Shown here: in pieces, positions 9,060-19,345 of the stretch
Position numbering within the stretch: position 1 is the stretch's first letter
Layout of the letters: the number at the start of each line of letters is the position of its first letter
Source: Pelagibacteraceae bacterium AG-410-N23
GTDB taxonomy: Bacteria > Pseudomonadota > Alphaproteobacteria > Pelagibacterales > Pelagibacteraceae
Assembly (NCBI GenBank): GCA_003215055.1
Contig: QCKW01000002.1
Coordinates: 37,501-101,500, forward strand
Direction of reading: 5' to 3'
DNA: 64,000 bases
Translations under genes and position numbers: made by a program
Notes under the pieces: generated by a model
The model's input: only the letters and a program-made list of their open reading frames with translations
Told to the model about the DNA's origin: nothing
Databases searched by the model: none

Positions 9060-10058
9060 TTACTTCTTTAATCCTTTAGGGCCGTAGTTAATTTTTTTTT
9101 TAAATGCAGAGTCTAACTTAATAATTGGTGTATAAAATCTATTCCCATTTTTTAAATTTTTTAAAATATTATTTCCCTTTTTATCTAAAACACGTTCAAT
9201 TAATAGCATATTCTTGTCAGTTGTGGATACTACAAGCCAGTTTTTGTCATGCCTAGAAATTAAGCCTGACATAAAAGGATGATTTGGTGTGTCACCCGAG
9301 TGAAGTTGCACTTTTTTAATTACCACCTCTTTGTTGTTATAAAAAGTCTTAGCACCTGAATATGGATCATCGAATGCATTTATAAATCTGAATATATCTT
9401 CTGATGAACTATTCCAATTGATCCATCCTGAAATTTTAGTATTAAGTCTTGGATTATACCTGCCAAGATAGTTTGGTTGTTCAAAGAGATTAAAAGAACT
9501 TCCTTTTTTTACTTTATTAATAAATTTTTCGTAAAAAACTAAAAGTTTTTGATATCTATAATTTTCAAAATCATTTGGTATTTTGCAATATGAAGGAAAT
9601 AATGAACTTTCGTACATTATAATTTTACCCCCATCGATTTTAGGTTCAATTAAGTGAGCTAATTGAGTATTAATTCTATCATTCCTAAGTATTTGCCAAG
9701 AAAAACCACCACCTCCCGCATCATAAGGAAGTCTAGAAGGATGAAAATTTATTAAATTATTTTTAAAAAAACTTATATCATTTTTTTTAAAAATCCATCT
9801 ACATCCAAAACTGATAAATAATGTTTCATTAATATTTACTTTTTTTGATATGAAGCTTTTAAATTTTTTATTAAAATCATTAAATATGTAGACTTCTTTT
9901 TTCTCATCAATCAACTTTTTTTGATCACTTGTAGTCACTATTAAATCCCTAAGATTTAATGAATTATTTATTTTACGTAGATCTGAGAAATTTTTGGAAA
10001 TTCCTAAAAAAACTACAGTTTTCAATCTTTTAATTGAGAATTTATTTTTTCTTACCAT
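9060..10058 (-). CDS. Formyltransferase-fold protein (methionyl-tRNA/sugar formyltransferase-like)
   Basis: LINFHPSRLPYDAGGGGFSWQILRNDRINTQLAHLIEPKIDGGKII: HPS and downstream Asp motifs. Confidence 0.75.
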   Translation of the reverse strand: MVRKNKFSIKRLKTVVFLGISKNFSDLRKINNSLNLRDLIVTTSDQKKLIDEKKEVYIFNDFNKKFKSFISKKVNINETLFISFGCRWIFKKNDISFFKNNLINFHPSRLPYDAGGGGFSWQILRNDRINTQLAHLIEPKIDGGKIIMYESSLFPSYCKIPNDFENYRYQKLLVFYEKFINKVKKGSSFNLFEQPNYLGRYNPRLNTKISGWINWNSSSEDIFRFINAFDDPYSGAKTFYNNKEVVIKKVQLHSGDTPNHPFMSGLISRHDKNWLVVSTTDKNMLLIERVLDKKGNNILKNLKNGNRFYTPIIKLDSAFKKKINYGPKGLKK

Positions 10059-10253
10059 TCAAAAAATATTGATTAGTCTTAGTTACTCGTTAAAAATTAT
10101 GATCATTATCAACAGGTGTAGATATAGTATGTTTATCTTATAAACTCAATTAACAATAATTAAAGTAAAAAGGTATTTTTTTCTTTTTTTTATTATTTTC
10201 CGGCTTATTTTTATTATAAAAAGTTAAAATATATTATTAAATTTAATTAATTT

Positions 10254-12296
10254 ATGAAAAAAAAAATTACAGCTATAGTTCAGGCAAGAATTGGATCCTC
10301 AAGATTAAGGGGAAAAGTATTAAAAAAAATACTTAGAAAAGAGTCAATTATTCTTTTGCTTGAAAGGTTATCAAGAGCAAAACAAATAAGTAATATAGTA
10401 GTGGCAATTCCTAGAAATAAGGAAAATGATATTTTATATAAATTACTTAAAAAATATAAATATAATGTTTATCGAGGTAGTGAAAATGATGTTTTAAAAA
10501 GGTATTACGAATGTGCCAAAAAGTATAATGCTCAACATATTTTGAGAGTTACTGGTGATTGTCCTTTAGTTGACTCAAAATTGGTAGATGAAATTGCAAA
10601 TGTATATAAATTGAATAATTTTGATTATGTCTCTAATATCGAACAAAGAACTTATCCAGACGGAATGGATTTAGAATTTTTTAGTTTTAAAACTTTATCA
10701 AAAATCTATTCAAATGTTATTTCTAAAAATGATAAAGAACACGTCACAAAATATGTTTTAAGAACGAATATATTCAAAAAATATAATTATAAACTAAAAA
10801 ATGATGACTATTCTTTTTTAAGAATTACTCTGGATACAATTGATGATTTCCATTTAATTAAAAAGATATTTAAAAATTTTATAAATAATTCTTTTACCTT
10901 AAAAGATATAATTAATTTTTATAAAAAAAATAATAAAATATTTTTAAAAAACAAAAATAATTCAATCCAAAATGAAACTAGAAGTTTAATTGCAGGACAA
11001 AAACTTTGGTTAAGAGCAAAAAAATCAATTTCTGGAGGCAACATGCTTTTTTCTAAGAGGCCTGACTCTTTCTTGCCAAATAAATGGCCAAGTTATTTTA
11101 ATAAGGCTAAAGGATGCAATATTTATGATTTAGAGGGAAATAAATTTAATGATTTTAGCATAATGGGTATTGGCACTAATATTCTGGGTTATTCCAATAA
11201 ACTTGTAGATAAAGCTGTTTTAAAAAAGTTGTCTGATGGGAACATGTCCACATTAAATTGTCCAGAAGAGGTCGAGTTAGCAGAAAAATTGATACATATT
11301 CATCCATGGGCCGATCAAGTTAGATTTGCGAGATCAGGAGGAGAAGCAAATGCGATAGCAATTAGATTGGCTAGAGCATATTCTAAAAAAAGACAAAAAA
11401 TTGCATTTTGTGGTTATCATGGATGGCACGATTGGTATCTAGCTGCAAATTTACAAAGTAAAAAAAATTTAAATGAACATTTGTTGCCAGGTCTTAAAGC
11501 AGGAGGGGTCAATAAAGAATTAAAAAAAACTGTATTTCCATTTAGATATAATGATTTTAATGGTTTAAAAAAAATTATAGATAAAAATAAAGATATAGGC
11601 ATTATTAAAATGGAAGTAATAAGAAATGAAAAACCAAAAAATAATTTTTTAAAAAAAGTACGGAAACTCTCTTCTGATAAAAATATAGTTCTAATCTTTG
11701 ATGAATGTACTACTGGCTTTAGACAAAATTTTGGTGGTATACACAAACTTTTTAATGTTGAACCTGATATGATGATGTTAGGAAAAGCTTTAGGAAATGG
11801 ATATGCCATTACTGCTGTTTTAGGTAAAAAAAATATAATGGAAAGTATTAAAGATACATTTATTAGCAGTACTTTTTGGACTGAAAGAATTGGTCCCACG
11901 GCCGCATTAAAAACTTTAGAGGTTATGGAAAAATATAAGACCTGGAATTACATTACTTCACTTGGCAAATATGTAAAATATAATTGGAAAAAATTAGCAA
12001 AAAAACACAAGATTGATATTAAAGTTAATGGAATTGATGCTTTATGTTCATTTATTTTTTTAAGCTCAAATCATCAAGCTTATAAGACATTTATTACTCA
12101 AGAAATGTTGAAGCATAAAATATTAGCTACAACTACAATATATATTTCAATATCACATTCAAAACAAAAACTTAAAACTTATTTTTTAATACTAGATAGA
12201 TTATTTAAAATAATATCTAAATGTGAAAGAGGTGATGACATCTTCAGATATTTAGAAACAGATATTGCTGAGAGCAACTTTGCTAGATTAAATTAA
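10254..12296 (+). CDS. Fusion: SpsF-type cytidylyltransferase domain + glutamate-1-semialdehyde aminomutase-like class III aminotransferase domain
   Basis: N-term IVQARIGSSRLRGKVL...RVTGDCPLVDS; C-term YDLEGNKFNDFSIMGIG, ARSGGEANAIAIRLARA, FCGYHGWHDWY, FDECTTGFR, MMLGKALGNGYAITAVLG (PLP Lys). Confidence 0.88.
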   Translation: MKKKITAIVQARIGSSRLRGKVLKKILRKESIILLLERLSRAKQISNIVVAIPRNKENDILYKLLKKYKYNVYRGSENDVLKRYYECAKKYNAQHILRVTGDCPLVDSKLVDEIANVYKLNNFDYVSNIEQRTYPDGMDLEFFSFKTLSKIYSNVISKNDKEHVTKYVLRTNIFKKYNYKLKNDDYSFLRITLDTIDDFHLIKKIFKNFINNSFTLKDIINFYKKNNKIFLKNKNNSIQNETRSLIAGQKLWLRAKKSISGGNMLFSKRPDSFLPNKWPSYFNKAKGCNIYDLEGNKFNDFSIMGIGTNILGYSNKLVDKAVLKKLSDGNMSTLNCPEEVELAEKLIHIHPWADQVRFARSGGEANAIAIRLARAYSKKRQKIAFCGYHGWHDWYLAANLQSKKNLNEHLLPGLKAGGVNKELKKTVFPFRYNDFNGLKKIIDKNKDIGIIKMEVIRNEKPKNNFLKKVRKLSSDKNIVLIFDECTTGFRQNFGGIHKLFNVEPDMMMLGKALGNGYAITAVLGKKNIMESIKDTFISSTFWTERIGPTAALKTLEVMEKYKTWNYITSLGKYVKYNWKKLAKKHKIDIKVNGIDALCSFIFLSSNHQAYKTFITQEMLKHKILATTTIYISISHSKQKLKTYFLILDRLFKIISKCERGDDIFRYLETDIAESNFARLN

Positions 12297-12324
12297 ATGA
12301 TGTAGATAGTGTTACAAAACTTAA

Positions 12325-13698
12325 ATGAAACAATTTTTTTTAGTATCTAGATTTTCTGATGACATTTATAGTTACATAGTTAACCAATGTTACTTGGATA
12401 TAAAAAAAACAGACAAAAATATTATTGAAATAGAAAAGATAAAATTAAAAAGATTTCCAGATCTAAAATTTTTATTTTTTTGTCTTTTTTGTTTATTCAA
12501 AGGAGATTTTTTTAGAAAAGAAAAAATAATATTCTTAAAATTTCAAAATATTAATTTTGGGAAACATTTGCTATCATACACTTTTAGGAGTTATAAAAGT
12601 TACTTATCATCATTTACTTACTATTTCGCATTATTTAATAATATATATTTAGTTGCAAAATATTTTAAAACTGCTGATTATTATATTAATAACTATAAAT
12701 TTAAGTATGCATATTTAGATCATATAGAATATTTAAATGCAATTTTTTATCAAAAATTTGTAAATAAGAATATTAAAATTTACTCAAATAGATTTCCTAG
12801 GAGTATAATTAAAACTAAACAAAAAAATATTGAAAAACTTTTTGAGATAGAATTTAAGAAAAAATCCTATACAAAAAAACAATCTGATAAAATAATAAAA
12901 TCATCAAAAAAAATCTTTTCTTCTCTAAGAGATTATTTGCCCTGGATGTATTATACAAGATACAGCATTCTTAAAAATAAAGATTTAAAAAAATATGAAT
13001 ATATAATTTATGCACATTCTTTTACAGATAGTCAGCTGGAGCATAAATATGATGGGTTTATAAATACACTAGAGTGGCTTACTTTTACTGTAAATGAACT
13101 AAAAAAAAAAAATAAAAATTTTATAATTAAAGCTCACCCAAACTTTTATATGAAATCAAAAATTAAAGGAATATATGAGGTCGCTGCTTGGGATAAAAAA
13201 ATTTACGACAAGTTTATTAAGAACCTTGTTGATGATAAAAGAATACTAATACTTGATAAACCAATTTTAAATTATGATGTAGCCACAAGACTTAATAAAA
13301 AATGTATTGTGATAACTAAACACGGTAGTGCACAGCTTGAAATGGTTTACCACAATTTTAAAGTGATTACCTCAAAAAGTAATTTCATTAATTCTAAATA
13401 TTCTATTACAAATACGTGGAGTAATAAATTTGAGTATAAAGATTTATTGAAAAAGGATTGGGATGCATTGAAATTTGCAAAAAAAAAAAATTTCTATTCT
13501 GTAATGGAAAATCTATTTATGGATGAAAATAAAGCTTATGGAAAAAATCATTACTTAAATGCACTTAAAAGCTATATGTTCAAATTAAAATTGATCTCAA
13601 AAAATTCATCTTATGAAGAGATGATTTTTAAATTTAATAAAATAAAAAATAAAGACGATGTTTGGAAAAAAATTGATTTACCTATAAAGGAAGTTTAA
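12325..13698 (+). CDS. Putative surface-polysaccharide biosynthesis protein (capsule-type transferase-like)
   Basis: Long ORF; IIKAHPNFY and VITKHGSAQLEMVYHNFKVI resemble GT-B capsule/CDP-glycerol-type transferase motifs. Confidence 0.4.
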   Translation: MKQFFLVSRFSDDIYSYIVNQCYLDIKKTDKNIIEIEKIKLKRFPDLKFLFFCLFCLFKGDFFRKEKIIFLKFQNINFGKHLLSYTFRSYKSYLSSFTYYFALFNNIYLVAKYFKTADYYINNYKFKYAYLDHIEYLNAIFYQKFVNKNIKIYSNRFPRSIIKTKQKNIEKLFEIEFKKKSYTKKQSDKIIKSSKKIFSSLRDYLPWMYYTRYSILKNKDLKKYEYIIYAHSFTDSQLEHKYDGFINTLEWLTFTVNELKKKNKNFIIKAHPNFYMKSKIKGIYEVAAWDKKIYDKFIKNLVDDKRILILDKPILNYDVATRLNKKCIVITKHGSAQLEMVYHNFKVITSKSNFINSKYSITNTWSNKFEYKDLLKKDWDALKFAKKKNFYSVMENLFMDENKAYGKNHYLNALKSYMFKLKLISKNSSYEEMIFKFNKIKNKDDVWKKIDLPIKEV

Positions 13699-13709
13699 AT
13701 TTAATTTAT

Positions 13710-14651
13710 CTAATACGGCAACTTTTCTAAAAAAAAATACAATCTTCTAAGTTGGTGAATTCTAGGAATAATTAGTTTTTTTTTATTTTTTATTGAATAT
13801 ATGAGTTTTTTAATTCCTGGTTTAAATTTATTTAATCGATTTTCATTAATTAATAGTTTTTTTTTATTGTTTTTAAATTCATAGAGACATTCTAGTTTAT
13901 TAAAATAGTAATTTTTTTTACCAATCTTTATTTTAGATTCTATAAATCCAGAAACATCATATTCTAGTTTTATGAAATTAGATTTTCTATTTTTACTGAA
14001 ATAAAAGAAATATTGTTTATTTTTTTTTTGAAAACTCAAAATTTTCTTGTTAAATAAAAAAGAAAAAAAATCAATCCAGTGAGAAGTTAAATGAAATCTA
14101 ATATTTTTTTTTAATCTCTTATCGAAGTTTTTAATTAAAAAATTTTTCTTTTCAGGAATAAAAGTCTGAAATAAAGGTCTTTTGTTCTTTATCTTATTTT
14201 TTAAAAATTCTACAGATTGAAAATATCTCCTATTGTAAAGAACGTATACTTTTTTGTTAAATTTTTTTGAAAGTTTATAAATTTGATTTAATTTTTTTGA
14301 ACTTAGAGCAATAGGCTTCTCAACAAAGATAGGTCTTTTAGTTAATTTTATGATTTTAGAAATTTTCTTTTCTATGATGTTCCAAGGCAAAAAAACAAAA
14401 ACACAATTAAATTTTTTATCATTTAGTGCTTTCTCGATATCAATATAATGATTTTTAATTTTGTATTTATCTATTTTTTTTTGGTATTTATTTAAATTTC
14501 TAACACAGACACCTTCTATGTTGATGTTGTAATAATCCATTACTCTGGCATATTCTAAAGCCTGTGTTCCAAAACCAATAAATAAAGGTTTAATTTTAGT
14601 TTTAGCTTTTTTCGTAGAACTCACCCCATTTTTTTGCGAATTCATTTCCAC
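13710..14651 (-). CDS. Gfo/Idh/MocA family oxidoreductase
   Basis: PLFIGFGTQALEYARVM Rossmann motif, VFVEKPIALSSKKLNQI (EKP). Confidence 0.75.
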   Translation of the reverse strand: MEMNSQKNGVSSTKKAKTKIKPLFIGFGTQALEYARVMDYYNINIEGVCVRNLNKYQKKIDKYKIKNHYIDIEKALNDKKFNCVFVFLPWNIIEKKISKIIKLTKRPIFVEKPIALSSKKLNQIYKLSKKFNKKVYVLYNRRYFQSVEFLKNKIKNKRPLFQTFIPEKKNFLIKNFDKRLKKNIRFHLTSHWIDFFSFLFNKKILSFQKKNKQYFFYFSKNRKSNFIKLEYDVSGFIESKIKIGKKNYYFNKLECLYEFKNNKKKLLINENRLNKFKPGIKKLIYSIKNKKKLIIPRIHQLRRLYFFLEKLPY

Positions 14652-15495
14652 TTAAAAGACCATCAACATCACATTCGTTACATGGAGAATGAGATCTATC
14701 TCCTTTTAATAAACTTTTTCTTACCTCATGAAAAATTTTCTTTTCCCAAACATCTATTATTTTTTCCTTTTTTAAGTTTCCTACAACAAGTTTTTTTTTC
14801 CAATCATCTGGGCATATCAAACAATCACCATTATAGTCGACGAAAAGAGTATACATTGGATAGTTACAACTTCTTTTAAGCGGCAAACTTTTTTCTTGCT
14901 TAAGACCAAATCTTTCATAATCAACTGATCCAGCTCTATTGTTTATATTTAAACCAAAATTCATTTTTTTTCCTAAATTTCTTGGTCTTATTTTAAATTG
15001 ATCATCATTTAATTTTAAATCTTTTTTTAGATTTTCTAAATAATCATAAGTTCTTTTGTTTGTGTATAAACTCACAAATAAATAATCCAATCCATTATCA
15101 AAGATTTCTTTTGTATTTTCATTCTTCAGATAATCTCCATTTGTGATTATTTCACTTCTAGCTTTAGGAAGAGTATTTTTTATTTTTTTTATTATTTCAT
15201 TTATTTGACTATGCATAAATGGTTCACTAAAACCAGAAAATGCCAGTCTACCTGTGTAATCTAATTTTTTTAATTGCATTAAAATATTTTCAAAAAAATC
15301 CATTTCAAATTCCTCATCAAGATTTGGCCAAATTTCTTCATCAACTCTCGGGCAGAAAGCACATCGTCTACTGCAAGAACCGTGTAAATTAAATTCGATT
15401 ATTGAAAATAAAGGATATTTTGATTTCGCAAATTTTTTAATATATTGCTCATGAAATTTATCTACAGTTATTTTTTTTATTTCTACTTTTTCCAT
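14602..15495 (-). CDS. Radical SAM protein with SPASM-like C-terminal cysteine cluster
   Basis: GSCSRRCAFCPRVDEE (CxxxCxxC), LAFSGFSEPFMH; C-terminal CLICPDDW, SPCNECDVDG. Confidence 0.85.
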   Translation of the reverse strand: MEKVEIKKITVDKFHEQYIKKFAKSKYPLFSIIEFNLHGSCSRRCAFCPRVDEEIWPNLDEEFEMDFFENILMQLKKLDYTGRLAFSGFSEPFMHSQINEIIKKIKNTLPKARSEIITNGDYLKNENTKEIFDNGLDYLFVSLYTNKRTYDYLENLKKDLKLNDDQFKIRPRNLGKKMNFGLNINNRAGSVDYERFGLKQEKSLPLKRSCNYPMYTLFVDYNGDCLICPDDWKKKLVVGNLKKEKIIDVWEKKIFHEVRKSLLKGDRSHSPCNECDVDGLLSGNEFAKKWGEFYEKS

Positions 15496-15534
15496 GTGAT
15501 AAACTTAATTTTTAAATTCATTTTAATTTTCATA

Positions 15535-17385
15535 TCAATTTTTGAGTATTTGTGAAACCCATAATTCTGAAATTAATATCTGAAATAACAGATAGCTATT
15601 GAAATGTTGATCATATTTTAAGAAATTATTATAATAATTTATAATAGATTTCTTGCTAAAAATGCCTTGAGAATTAAATGAACTTGAATTTATTAAATCT
15701 AAGAAGATATTTTTAAGTGGACCTTTTAACCATTTAGATTGTGGATCAGCGATAGTTCTTTTATTTAAATAAAGAATTTTCTTATCAACATATTTTCTAA
15801 ATGGATATTTCATGATTATTCTTTGTTGACCTAATAAAAGTTTATGTTTTGATTGAATTTGTAAAGACTCTTCAACAACTTTGTGATCTAAAAATGGAAC
15901 TCTTGTTTCTATAGAATTATACATTGATGCTCTATCAGCATACTTAAGTGATCTAGGCAATTTTAAAAAAAATAAGTCAGCGTATTGGGAATTTCTTAGA
16001 TGACTTTTAAATGGTTTTAAAATTTTTAATTTTGAATCTAAATTTAGAAACTCTTTATTAAATAAAGCATTATTCTTATATTCACTACCATCAATAGTAG
16101 CCCCACCAGGATGCCTCATATAAGAAAAAGCACCCTTAATAAATTGATTATTGGTAATTGTTTCGTTTTTTATTTGGTCTAAATATCTGAAAAATTTATT
16201 TTTATTTTTTTTACATCTTTTTTCTTTTTGAAGGTCTAAATACCAAGGAATTATATGATAGCTATAACCAGCACCAATTTCATCTCCTCCAGATCCATCA
16301 AGAACAACTTTACAGTAATTTTTATAAGTATCATAAAGAAAATGTTGAGATAAAACTCTTAAAGAGGAGAAGGGTTCAAATTCTCTTTTTAAAACTTTTA
16401 ACAAATAATCTTCAATTTTACTTTCTTTTAAAATCGATGAATAATTATTTAAATTTGTGCTTTTTGAAATTAGTTTAGCATAATCCAATTCACTATATTT
16501 TTTATCTTCAAAATCGAAAGTAAATGAATCATATTTTTTTTTATTATAGTTACTAATTGCAGCTAGCACAGCAGAATCCACTCCCCCAGATAAGTGAATT
16601 CCAGCTCTTACATCGAACTGATTATGATCTTTGAATGAGTTCTGAAGTTTTGTTTTAAAATTTTTTACTTCATTATGGAAAGTATCTTTTTTATCCTCAT
16701 CGATAAAATTTTCGATATGGTAATATTTTTTCTCAACAATATTTCCATTTGAAAATTCAATAAAATGTGATGCTTTAACTTGATGAATATTTTCAAACCA
16801 TGTTTGATCATTTGAATTTACTAATCCTTGTGTAAAATATTTATGAGCTTCATTGATATTAATTTTTTTTTTATAATTTCCAGTCTTTACTAAAGGATTA
16901 AGCTCTGAACAAAAATAAATCTTTTTTAAATTTTTTTCATATCTAAAATACAAGGGTTTTATTCCAAATCTATCTCTAATAAGAAAAACTTTATTTAAGT
17001 TTTCATCTATTATACATATTGAAAACATACCTTTAATTTTATCTAAAAATTTTATTCCAAATTTTTCATATAGATGAATTAATACCTCTCCATCCCCATT
17101 AGACTTAAAATGAACATTCTTAAAGTAAGTTGTTTTCAGGTCTTTGTAGTTATAAATTTCACCGTTATATATTATTTGTATCTTTTTGTTTTTTGAAAAA
17201 AACGGCTGATTTGATTTTGAAGTTAGATCAATAATCTTTAGTCTGACAAAGCCAAATATCCCTATATCATTTTGAAAAGTTGTTCTTTGATCTGGTCCTC
17301 GGTGAATAATCTCATCCACCATATTTTCAATATCTTTTTTGTCGTTATCTTGATTAAATGGAACTATTCCAGCTATGCCACACAT
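15535..17385 (-). CDS. asnB: Asparagine synthase, glutamine-hydrolysing (AsnB family)
   Basis: MCGIAGIVPF (Cys2 nucleophile), HRGPDQRT, YNGEIYNY, HLSGGVDSAVLAAIS, LDGSGGDEIGAGY. Confidence 0.92.
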   Translation of the reverse strand: MCGIAGIVPFNQDNDKKDIENMVDEIIHRGPDQRTTFQNDIGIFGFVRLKIIDLTSKSNQPFFSKNKKIQIIYNGEIYNYKDLKTTYFKNVHFKSNGDGEVLIHLYEKFGIKFLDKIKGMFSICIIDENLNKVFLIRDRFGIKPLYFRYEKNLKKIYFCSELNPLVKTGNYKKKININEAHKYFTQGLVNSNDQTWFENIHQVKASHFIEFSNGNIVEKKYYHIENFIDEDKKDTFHNEVKNFKTKLQNSFKDHNQFDVRAGIHLSGGVDSAVLAAISNYNKKKYDSFTFDFEDKKYSELDYAKLISKSTNLNNYSSILKESKIEDYLLKVLKREFEPFSSLRVLSQHFLYDTYKNYCKVVLDGSGGDEIGAGYSYHIIPWYLDLQKEKRCKKNKNKFFRYLDQIKNETITNNQFIKGAFSYMRHPGGATIDGSEYKNNALFNKEFLNLDSKLKILKPFKSHLRNSQYADLFFLKLPRSLKYADRASMYNSIETRVPFLDHKVVEESLQIQSKHKLLLGQQRIIMKYPFRKYVDKKILYLNKRTIADPQSKWLKGPLKNIFLDLINSSSFNSQGIFSKKSIINYYNNFLKYDQHFNSYLLFQILISELWVSQILKN

Positions 17386-17394
17386 TAATTTTTT

Positions 17395-18252
17395 TTAATA
17401 AAATTCAAAACCTAATTTATTTAGTTTACCTAATTTTTTTTCAACCAAGCTAATAATAGTTATATCTCCATTTCTATCCCAATGATATTTGTATTTCCTT
17501 TTTAGATTGTTCTTCAAAAATCTCACATTGTTTACCCTTCCATCAACTAAAATCTTGGTACCAGGCAATAAAGTACTTTCTAAATAAATTATATCAGCTG
17601 AAATAGGTGTTCTTTCCAAACACCCAAAAGAAATATTATTTATATTTCCTGATGGATCCAATGGATGGGGTCCATCTAAGTAAATAAACTCAGGATTTAT
17701 ATCAGGGATATTTTTGTAAACATGACATACCTGATTGTTAATTAATTTGATTTCAACTTCACTGTGATGAAACTCAACAAATTCCTTTAAATAATCTGGT
17801 AAATTTTTTTTAGTTTCTTCAATCCATTTTTTGGATGCATCTACTGAGAAAACTTTAAACATTTTTGAATTTCTAATTTTGTCTGTATTATTTTTATTAA
17901 ATTCTTTTTTGTTATCATATAATGCTTTTGCAATAATAATTGTGCTATAGCCAACTCCAAATTCTAGTACAGTAAAAGGTTTGTTTTTATCTATTAAATC
18001 GTAAATTCTCGCAAGATCAATTATTTCTGGATTATACTTTTCTGTTAAATTTAAAACTGGGTCAAAAACTTTTTCATTTTTTATTTTTTTGTCCATATTA
18101 ATTTTAAGAAGTTCATATAAATTTTTTTTGACAAAAATATTTCTTAATCTTCTCTCAGTAAATATTTTATAAAAAAATAAAGAAATTTTTCTTATTAACC
18201 AGTATTTATCGTAGAAAACATAGTATAAAAAAGTTTTTATTTTAAAGTACAT
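17395..18252 (-). CDS. Putative class I SAM-dependent methyltransferase-fold protein
   Basis: VLEFGVGYSTIIIAKAL, FSVDASKKWIEE, PEFIYLDGPHPLD. Confidence 0.5.
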   Translation of the reverse strand: MYFKIKTFLYYVFYDKYWLIRKISLFFYKIFTERRLRNIFVKKNLYELLKINMDKKIKNEKVFDPVLNLTEKYNPEIIDLARIYDLIDKNKPFTVLEFGVGYSTIIIAKALYDNKKEFNKNNTDKIRNSKMFKVFSVDASKKWIEETKKNLPDYLKEFVEFHHSEVEIKLINNQVCHVYKNIPDINPEFIYLDGPHPLDPSGNINNISFGCLERTPISADIIYLESTLLPGTKILVDGRVNNVRFLKNNLKRKYKYHWDRNGDITIISLVEKKLGKLNKLGFEFY

Positions 18253-18319
18253 AATTAGTGCTAGACATTTAATATTTATTAAAATAATAACAGTTATATA
18301 ATTTCTTTCAAATATAACA

Positions 18320-19345
18320 ATGGAATTTGTAACTCTTAGAGAAGCTGAGCTTTTTGCAAAAAAAAAAATAAAAGATAAAACCTTTCAATGGCTTCAATCT
18401 GGTGCTGAAGATAATTACACATTGGATAAAAATTTTCTTGATTTGAGGAAAATAAAGATAAAGCCCAAACATCTCAATAAAGTGGGAAATTTAGATTTAT
18501 CTAAGAATTTTTTTGGAAAAAAAATTTCATCACCAGTTCTTCTCGCGCCAATGGGCCATCAAACTCAATTTCATAAAAATGGAGAAATTGAGACCGCCTT
18601 AGGTGTTGAGAAAGCAAAATCTATAGCTTTTTTTAGTACTCAAGGAAGAATTTCATTAAATGATATAAGAAAAAAAAATAAATCAACAAACTTAGGATGG
18701 ACTATTTTTCCATTTGGAGATGAAGATTGGATATTGAAAGAGATTAAATCAGCTGAAAAAAATAAATGCATTGCTTTGATTATTTGTATTGATGCTAATG
18801 TTAGGTCCTGGAGATACAATGACAGAGAAAGTAGATATGATGCAAGAAAATTTGGAAGAAGAACAAATCCTCTTCCACCAAATCCAAAAAAAGCATTGAG
18901 TTATGATTGGAAACTTATCAATTTTATAAAAAAAAATACTAAATTACCTATTATTTTAAAGGGCATTTTGACAAAGGAAGATGCAATAAAATGTATAAAA
19001 AAAAAAATTGATGCTGTTTGGATTTCAAATCATGGTGGGAGGATGTTTAATTCAGGAATTTCTGGAATTGATGCAATAAGAAATTTCGGTCCTTTATTAA
19101 AAAAATCAAAATTGAAAATAATAATTGATGGAGGCATAAGAAAAGGATCAGACATTATTAAGTATATGTGTCTAGGTGCAGATTTTGTTGCTGTAGGACG
19201 TCCAATTATTCATGGTCTAGTTTGCAATAATAGAAAAGGAGTTGAAAAAGTTTTTGAAATTTTATCCGATGAATTAAAAACTTCAATGATCAATGGCGGT
19301 TTTAGTAGTTATAAAGATTTAAAATCAAATAGATTATCATTTTAA
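18320..19345 (+). CDS. FMN-dependent alpha-hydroxy-acid dehydrogenase family protein
   Basis: LQSGAEDNYTL, SPVLLAPMGHQ, PIILKGILTKEDA, WISNHGGRMFNSG, IIIDGGIRKGSDIIKYMCLGADFVAVGRP. Confidence 0.88.
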   Translation: MEFVTLREAELFAKKKIKDKTFQWLQSGAEDNYTLDKNFLDLRKIKIKPKHLNKVGNLDLSKNFFGKKISSPVLLAPMGHQTQFHKNGEIETALGVEKAKSIAFFSTQGRISLNDIRKKNKSTNLGWTIFPFGDEDWILKEIKSAEKNKCIALIICIDANVRSWRYNDRESRYDARKFGRRTNPLPPNPKKALSYDWKLINFIKKNTKLPIILKGILTKEDAIKCIKKKIDAVWISNHGGRMFNSGISGIDAIRNFGPLLKKSKLKIIIDGGIRKGSDIIKYMCLGADFVAVGRPIIHGLVCNNRKGVEKVFEILSDELKTSMINGGFSSYKDLKSNRLSF

